Source of the DNA: an uncultured Sphingomonadaceae bacterium
GTDB taxonomy: Bacteria; Pseudomonadota; Alphaproteobacteria; Sphingomonadales; Sphingomonadaceae
Assembly (NCBI GenBank): GCA_938016505.1
Contig: CALLWN010000149.1
Span: forward strand, 1 to 9,228
DNA length: 9,228 nt
Direction: 5' to 3'
Under the pieces are notes generated by a model. That model saw only the letters and a list, made by a program, of their open reading frames with translations, searched no databases and was not told the DNA's origin. Each line of letters starts with the position of its first letter. The first letter of the stretch is position 1. Both the position numbers and the translations under genes were made by a program. Below are positions 6,204 to 9,228 of this stretch, in pieces.

Positions 6204-8474
6204 TCATCGCCCGAGATTGGTAAGCCGGAACGAAAAGGAGAAGCTGTTGCCCCTGGGTGCATTCAGATTGTCGACGTAGTTGCGCCGCCAGGTGAACCGG
6301 AAATCGAAGCATTCATCGGTATAGATGACTCCAACCCGGTGACGGATCGGCTGAAACCCGTCGTTGATCGTCGTCGGCTCCTCCGCGGGCGAGGTCAGAT
6401 CGACGATCATCGAGGCAAACGCCGACCAGTAGCGTAACAGCGCCACCTGGGCCCCGAGTCGAAGTTCCTCCTGATCGGCGAGATCCTCGAGGGCAATGTC
6501 GCGGTTGAAGCGCAGATAGCCAATGGTGGCGAAGGTCCTGTCAGACCCGAAACTGAGGTCGAGCTCGCTGCGCCGAACGGTCAGGTCGTCCTTGTCGAGC
6601 CGGATCCGCTGGGTGAGAGATCCGAAGCGGCCGGCGCGCAGCGAGAAACGGCCGACGATGTCGGACATCCGTTCGGCCAGCCCGGTTCCTGCCGGGAACA
6701 GGCCAGGCTGTTCGGAGAAGCGGTAGCTCTGGCCAATGTCGGCCGCGAGGGCGAGCCCACGGCGTGACCAGTCCCACGAGACGCCATAGGCGATCCTTGC
6801 TCCCCCCTCCCAGCGATCGAAGCCGGGAAAACGGCTGAACGCGAACAGGTTGATATCCTCGAGCTCGATCGCCCGGCTGTCCTCGTTCGGGATGCCGCCA
6901 TTGCCATCCTTCGATGACGCGACGAACTGGACGCGCGGGGTCAGATTCTGGGAGCCGCGGCCGAGCGGTCCCACCAGGGGCCACTCGACGTCGACCGCGA
7001 CAAGGGGGATCACCCTGCCCCGGAACCCGTCCCTTCCGGCATAGGCAGGAACGTCGGCAAAGTCGCTGTCCGCGACATGGTAGCCATCAGCCCGCAGCAG
7101 GCCGGACACGGTGACGCGTTGACCGGCGGGTGTGGTGAAGAGCCGGTCCCATTGGGCCTGGGTGAGAAGGCGGGCCATGTCCTGGCCGTCTTCCCGAAAC
7201 AGGCTGAGCGCATTTGCGTCCACCCTGACACGGCCGCCCAGCACGCGGGCGGGCGGGCGCCAGCTCACATCGAGCAGCGGGAGGGCGATCGGGGTCCGGG
7301 CCACCACAGCCTCGGGCCCGAGATCCTGAAAATACCATCCGCGGGTGCCGACATAGAGCGCGTCGGTCTGCCGCTCCACCGCGAGCGTCGTTCGCAGAGT
7401 CGCATCGTAGGTCAGTTCATAGCGGCCTGGAAAGGTGCGGTCGTTCGTCAGCCTCGCCGAAAAGGTCGAACCCCAGCCATCGCCGTGGCGCAGCCTGCCA
7501 TTGGCCTCGAACAGCCCGCGAAAAGCCTCGCGCCCGGACGAGACGATCTGGAAATCCTCGCCGAAGGTCCGTCCCTCCGACCAGGTTGCAGCCAGCCGGG
7601 CCCGAAGCGGGCCTGCCGTCAGCAGATGGCGATACTCGAGATCAACCAGCGGGTTCTCGCGCGAGTAGACATGTGCCGTCGTCGTCAGGTCCCGGTCCGG
7701 CCCGATCGCCCAGTAGTAGGGGATGGCGAGCTCGAGGCCGAGTTCGTTCGAGATCCGCAGGTCGGGGGACAACAGCCCTGACTGGTTCCTGAGCGCGCTG
7801 TCCGGGTGGGAGAAACCCGGCAGCCCGATGACAGAGACCCCGAGCACCGCGAACCTTGCCTTGCGATAATAGACCCGCCCGGCAACCGGATCATGGCGGA
7901 CGCGAACCGCCTTGACCGCCCACAAAGGCTGCTGCGGACAACCGGCATCATCGAGAACATTGCAGGGCGAGTAGATGGCGTGATCGAGCTGTGAGCGGCC
8001 CCCCATGCGGCTCGCCGCGCGGGCGGCCAGCCGCCCGCCATCACCGAGGACAAGGAGCAGGTTTGCGATCGCCCCATCGCGGAGATCGTCGCTCAGCATG
8101 AGACTGTCGGCGACAACGACATTGCCGCTCGAGTCGCCCACGCGGACCCGGCCCGTCGCCTCAACCGTCCGGGCGCGCCGGTCCCAGACGATCCGGTCCG
8201 CCGTCAGGACCTGGTCAGCGCGACGCAGCAGGACATTGCCAGTGGCAATGACCTGGTCCTCGCGCTCAAGATAGACCAGTTCGTCCGCTGCGAACGAGAC
8301 AAGCCCGGCGTCTTCGGCCTCCGGCGCCGGGCCTGAACCCGCATCCGGCGCGGCAGCCGCCTGGGGCACGGCCTCCGCCGCCTCGACCGGATGCACTGCC
8401 TGCGCGAGCCCGGGCTTCGCCAGCAGAGCGGTAGCACCGGCCGCCCGGAGCAGGATGGCGCGCCATGGTCTCAT
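6204..8474 (-). CDS. lptD: LptD (Imp/OstA), outer-membrane LPS-assembly beta-barrel
   Basis: LptD forms, with the lipoprotein LptE, the translocon that places LPS in the outer leaflet of the outer membrane. The 756-residue protein (E. coli 784) starts with a signal peptide (about 1-26), then an Ala/Pro-rich linker (27-56), an OstA-like N-terminal domain (about 58-150, with the repeated Ala-Thr-Gly-Asn-Val and Ala-Thr-Gly-Arg-Val strands), and a large barrel domain that includes the family segment Ile-Pro-Tyr-Tyr-Trp-Ala-Ile-Gly-Pro-Asp-Arg-Asp (251-262). The C-terminus alternates aromatic and polar residues (Phe-Ser-Phe-Ser-Phe-Arg-Leu) as in a terminal barrel strand. Only three cysteines occur: Cys171, Cys179 and Cys722. 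The ATG at 8474 is the first start after an in-frame TAA at 8489-8487; a GGAG lies directly against it, too close to be an ideal ribosome site. It lies 70 bases after eipA and 133 before surA. Confidence 0.95.
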   Translation of the reverse strand: MRPWRAILLRAAGATALLAKPGLAQAVHPVEAAEAVPQAAAAPDAGSGPAPEAEDAGLVSFAADELVYLEREDQVIATGNVLLRRADQVLTADRIVWDRRARTVEATGRVRVGDSSGNVVVADSLMLSDDLRDGAIANLLLVLGDGGRLAARAASRMGGRSQLDHAIYSPCNVLDDAGCPQQPLWAVKAVRVRHDPVAGRVYYRKARFAVLGVSVIGLPGFSHPDSALRNQSGLLSPDLRISNELGLELAIPYYWAIGPDRDLTTTAHVYSRENPLVDLEYRHLLTAGPLRARLAATWSEGRTFGEDFQIVSSGREAFRGLFEANGRLRHGDGWGSTFSARLTNDRTFPGRYELTYDATLRTTLAVERQTDALYVGTRGWYFQDLGPEAVVARTPIALPLLDVSWRPPARVLGGRVRVDANALSLFREDGQDMARLLTQAQWDRLFTTPAGQRVTVSGLLRADGYHVADSDFADVPAYAGRDGFRGRVIPLVAVDVEWPLVGPLGRGSQNLTPRVQFVASSKDGNGGIPNEDSRAIELEDINLFAFSRFPGFDRWEGGARIAYGVSWDWSRRGLALAADIGQSYRFSEQPGLFPAGTGLAERMSDIVGRFSLRAGRFGSLTQRIRLDKDDLTVRRSELDLSFGSDRTFATIGYLRFNRDIALEDLADQEELRLGAQVALLRYWSAFASMIVDLTSPAEEPTTINDGFQPIRHRVGVIYTDECFDFRFTWRRNYVDNLNAPRGNSFSFSFRLTNLGR

Positions 8475-8544
8475 CTCCAGACCCGCTTAGGGGCCGGTCG
8501 CCCCGGCGCGCAAGCCGGTCACGCCTGACGCCGCAGATGACGAC
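8475..8544 (-). other. eipA-lptD intergenic gap with short palindromes and a GACCGGC direct repeat
   Basis: On the minus strand GACCGGC occurs twice (8520-8514 and 8499-8493), start to start 21 bases apart, with a complementary GCCGG between them (8507-8503) that can pair with either copy. A separate GGGGC/GCCCC hairpin (5 bp, 5-base loop) spans 8504-8490. There is no T-run, so it is not a convincing terminator. The region could be a read-through hairpin setting the eipA:lptD ratio, an operator with sites two helical turns apart, or chance in GC-rich DNA. Confidence 0.35.
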
Positions 8545-9162
8545 TCAGACTGGCAGGACCCGGCGCTTGCGCGAAAAATGGAGGTAGCCAACATTGGCGC
8601 CGAGCCGCCACCCGGCGCCAAGCCGAACCGGGACAAGCCGGACATCCTCGAGCTGGTGATAGGCCACCGAGACGCCGCCGACGAGGTAGGCTCGGCCTTC
8701 AACCGCCGGATAGCGGCGGAACAGCTCGTCGGTGTCGTGAAGGTCATAGACGAGGATGAAGACTGTCGAAGCGTCGCCACCGACATCGAAGCCGAGCGAG
8801 GGGCCCTGCCAGTAGACCGTGCGATTGCCTTCGACCTTCGAATGGAGGATCCCCTTGCCGAACCTGAGCCCGAGGCCGAACGCGCCGCTCCCCTCGCGCC
8901 CGACGATATAGCCGTTGGGGCGGCCATTCTCGGCGAAGGCCCGTTCGATTGCCTTGGCAACCCCGGCCGCACCCTTGCCGAACGCCCTGTCGGCTGCGCT
9001 CACGACTTCATCGAGACTGAAGCCGGAACCCTCGGGGTTTGACGCAGACCCTGTTGCAGGAGACGCAGCCGCAGCCCCGCCAGGCACCTGCCCGCCGGCG
9101 GCCGGCACAGCGACGGCGACGGCGACCGCAACGACGGCCAACATCCTGAGGCGTGTGAACAT
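8545..9162 (-). CDS. eipA: EipA family (DUF1134) secreted envelope protein
   Basis: This 205-residue protein has a signal sequence (two Arg, then an Ala/Val-rich core about 8-22), an Ala/Gly/Pro/Ser-rich linker (about 23-46) and one conserved domain (about 48-196). The domain shows the DUF1134 landmarks: Phe-Ser-Leu-Asp-Glu-Val-Val (48-54), Asn-Gly-Tyr-Ile-Val-Gly-Arg-Glu-Gly-Ser-Gly-Ala-Phe (83-95), Tyr-Trp-Gln-Gly-Pro-Ser-Leu-Gly-Phe-Asp (117-126) and Gly-Ala-Asn-Val-Gly-Tyr-Leu (188-194). EipA of Brucella is described as a small periplasmic beta-barrel protein needed for cell-envelope integrity; the biochemical activity of the family is not known to me. The ATG at 9162 has GGAGAG 7 bases upstream. 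It is the first gene of the visible run, 70 bases before lptD on the same strand. It has no cysteine and no lipobox. Family assignment is firm; a role connected to LptD is inference from position. Confidence 0.9.
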   Translation of the reverse strand: MFTRLRMLAVVAVAVAVAVPAAGGQVPGGAAAASPATGSASNPEGSGFSLDEVVSAADRAFGKGAAGVAKAIERAFAENGRPNGYIVGREGSGAFGLGLRFGKGILHSKVEGNRTVYWQGPSLGFDVGGDASTVFILVYDLHDTDELFRRYPAVEGRAYLVGGVSVAYHQLEDVRLVPVRLGAGWRLGANVGYLHFSRKRRVLPV

Positions 9163-9169
9163 TTCCGAT

Positions 9170-9175
9170 CTCTCC
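9170..9175 (-). promoter_or_regulatory. Shine-Dalgarno site of eipA
   Basis: GGAGAG on the minus strand lies 7 bases before the eipA ATG. It is a clear ribosome site, in contrast to the weak ones of the downstream operon genes, and supports the chosen start. Confidence 0.7.
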
Positions 9176-9186
9176 GGGCTTCGAGG

Positions 9187-9203
9187 TGAATCAACCCTGA
9201 ATC
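9187..9203 (-). repeat. Tandem GATTCA half-sites upstream of eipA
   Basis: GATTCA occurs at 9203-9198 and again at 9192-9187 on the minus strand, an 11-base period (about one helical turn), 25 bases upstream of the eipA ATG. Tandem half-sites at this spacing are common for OmpR-type response regulators, so this may be an operator. No clear -35/-10 pair is visible in the 66 bases upstream of eipA, and the region is cut by the window edge. With only two 6-base copies, chance is not excluded. Confidence 0.3.
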
Positions 9204-9228
9204 GCCGGACACAGCATCGCGGATTGCC

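Noticed and set aside
7077..7781. Plus-strand open frame (234 codons) inside lptD
   Set aside because: It is antisense to the LptD barrel, with no family resemblance and no ribosome site or context that supports a gene.
8487..8972. Minus-strand frame (161 codons) overlapping eipA
   Set aside because: The product is Ser/Arg/Ala-rich without domain features and lies in another frame of the clearly recognised eipA gene.
1..9228. Mobile element, CRISPR array, tRNA or rRNA
   Set aside because: No transposase or integrase motif, no regular repeat-spacer pattern, no terminal inverted repeats and no tRNA-like fold were seen; coding density and composition are even throughout.

Overview
The window is a continuous run of eight genes, all on the minus strand and read from high to low coordinates. 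High GC content with GC-biased third positions, a DUF1134/EipA-family gene (a family I know from alphaproteobacteria) and the character of LptF and RsmA point to an alphaproteobacterium. From memory of LptF and sterol-desaturase sequences the best guess is the order Sphingomonadales, but no rRNA or other marker here settles this.

Layout in the direction of transcription: an upstream region with a TGAATC tandem repeat (about 9187-9203); eipA, a secreted envelope protein (9162-8545); a 70-base gap with short palindromes; lptD, the outer-membrane lipopolysaccharide (LPS) translocon (8474-6204); a 133-base gap with two mutually exclusive hairpins; surA, a periplasmic chaperone/parvulin (6040-4685); pdxA, vitamin B6 synthesis (4676-3609); rsmA, 16S rRNA dimethyltransferase (3612-2725); lptF (2714-1491) and lptG (1494-373), the two transmembrane subunits of the Lpt transporter; a 61-base gap with a perfect 8-bp stem-loop; and the 5' part of a sterol-desaturase/fatty-acid-hydroxylase gene (311 to beyond the window edge).

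From surA to lptG the genes overlap or lie within about 10 bases of each other, so they look like one transcription unit. The theme is outer-membrane biogenesis. LptF/LptG extract the lipid from the inner membrane, LptD inserts it in the outer leaflet, SurA escorts outer-membrane proteins such as LptD, and EipA is an envelope-integrity factor. PdxA and RsmA are the familiar passengers of the lptD-surA-pdxA-rsmA block, which Escherichia coli also has.

Most of the window is ordinary, well-conserved housekeeping DNA. The most interesting point is the partial membrane hydroxylase right behind lptF-lptG. If the host is a sphingomonad, whose outer membrane carries glycosphingolipids instead of LPS, this gene is a candidate for modifying the lipid that this Lpt machine transports. 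That is inference. I found no RNA genes, mobile elements, CRISPR arrays or convincing Rho-independent terminators.
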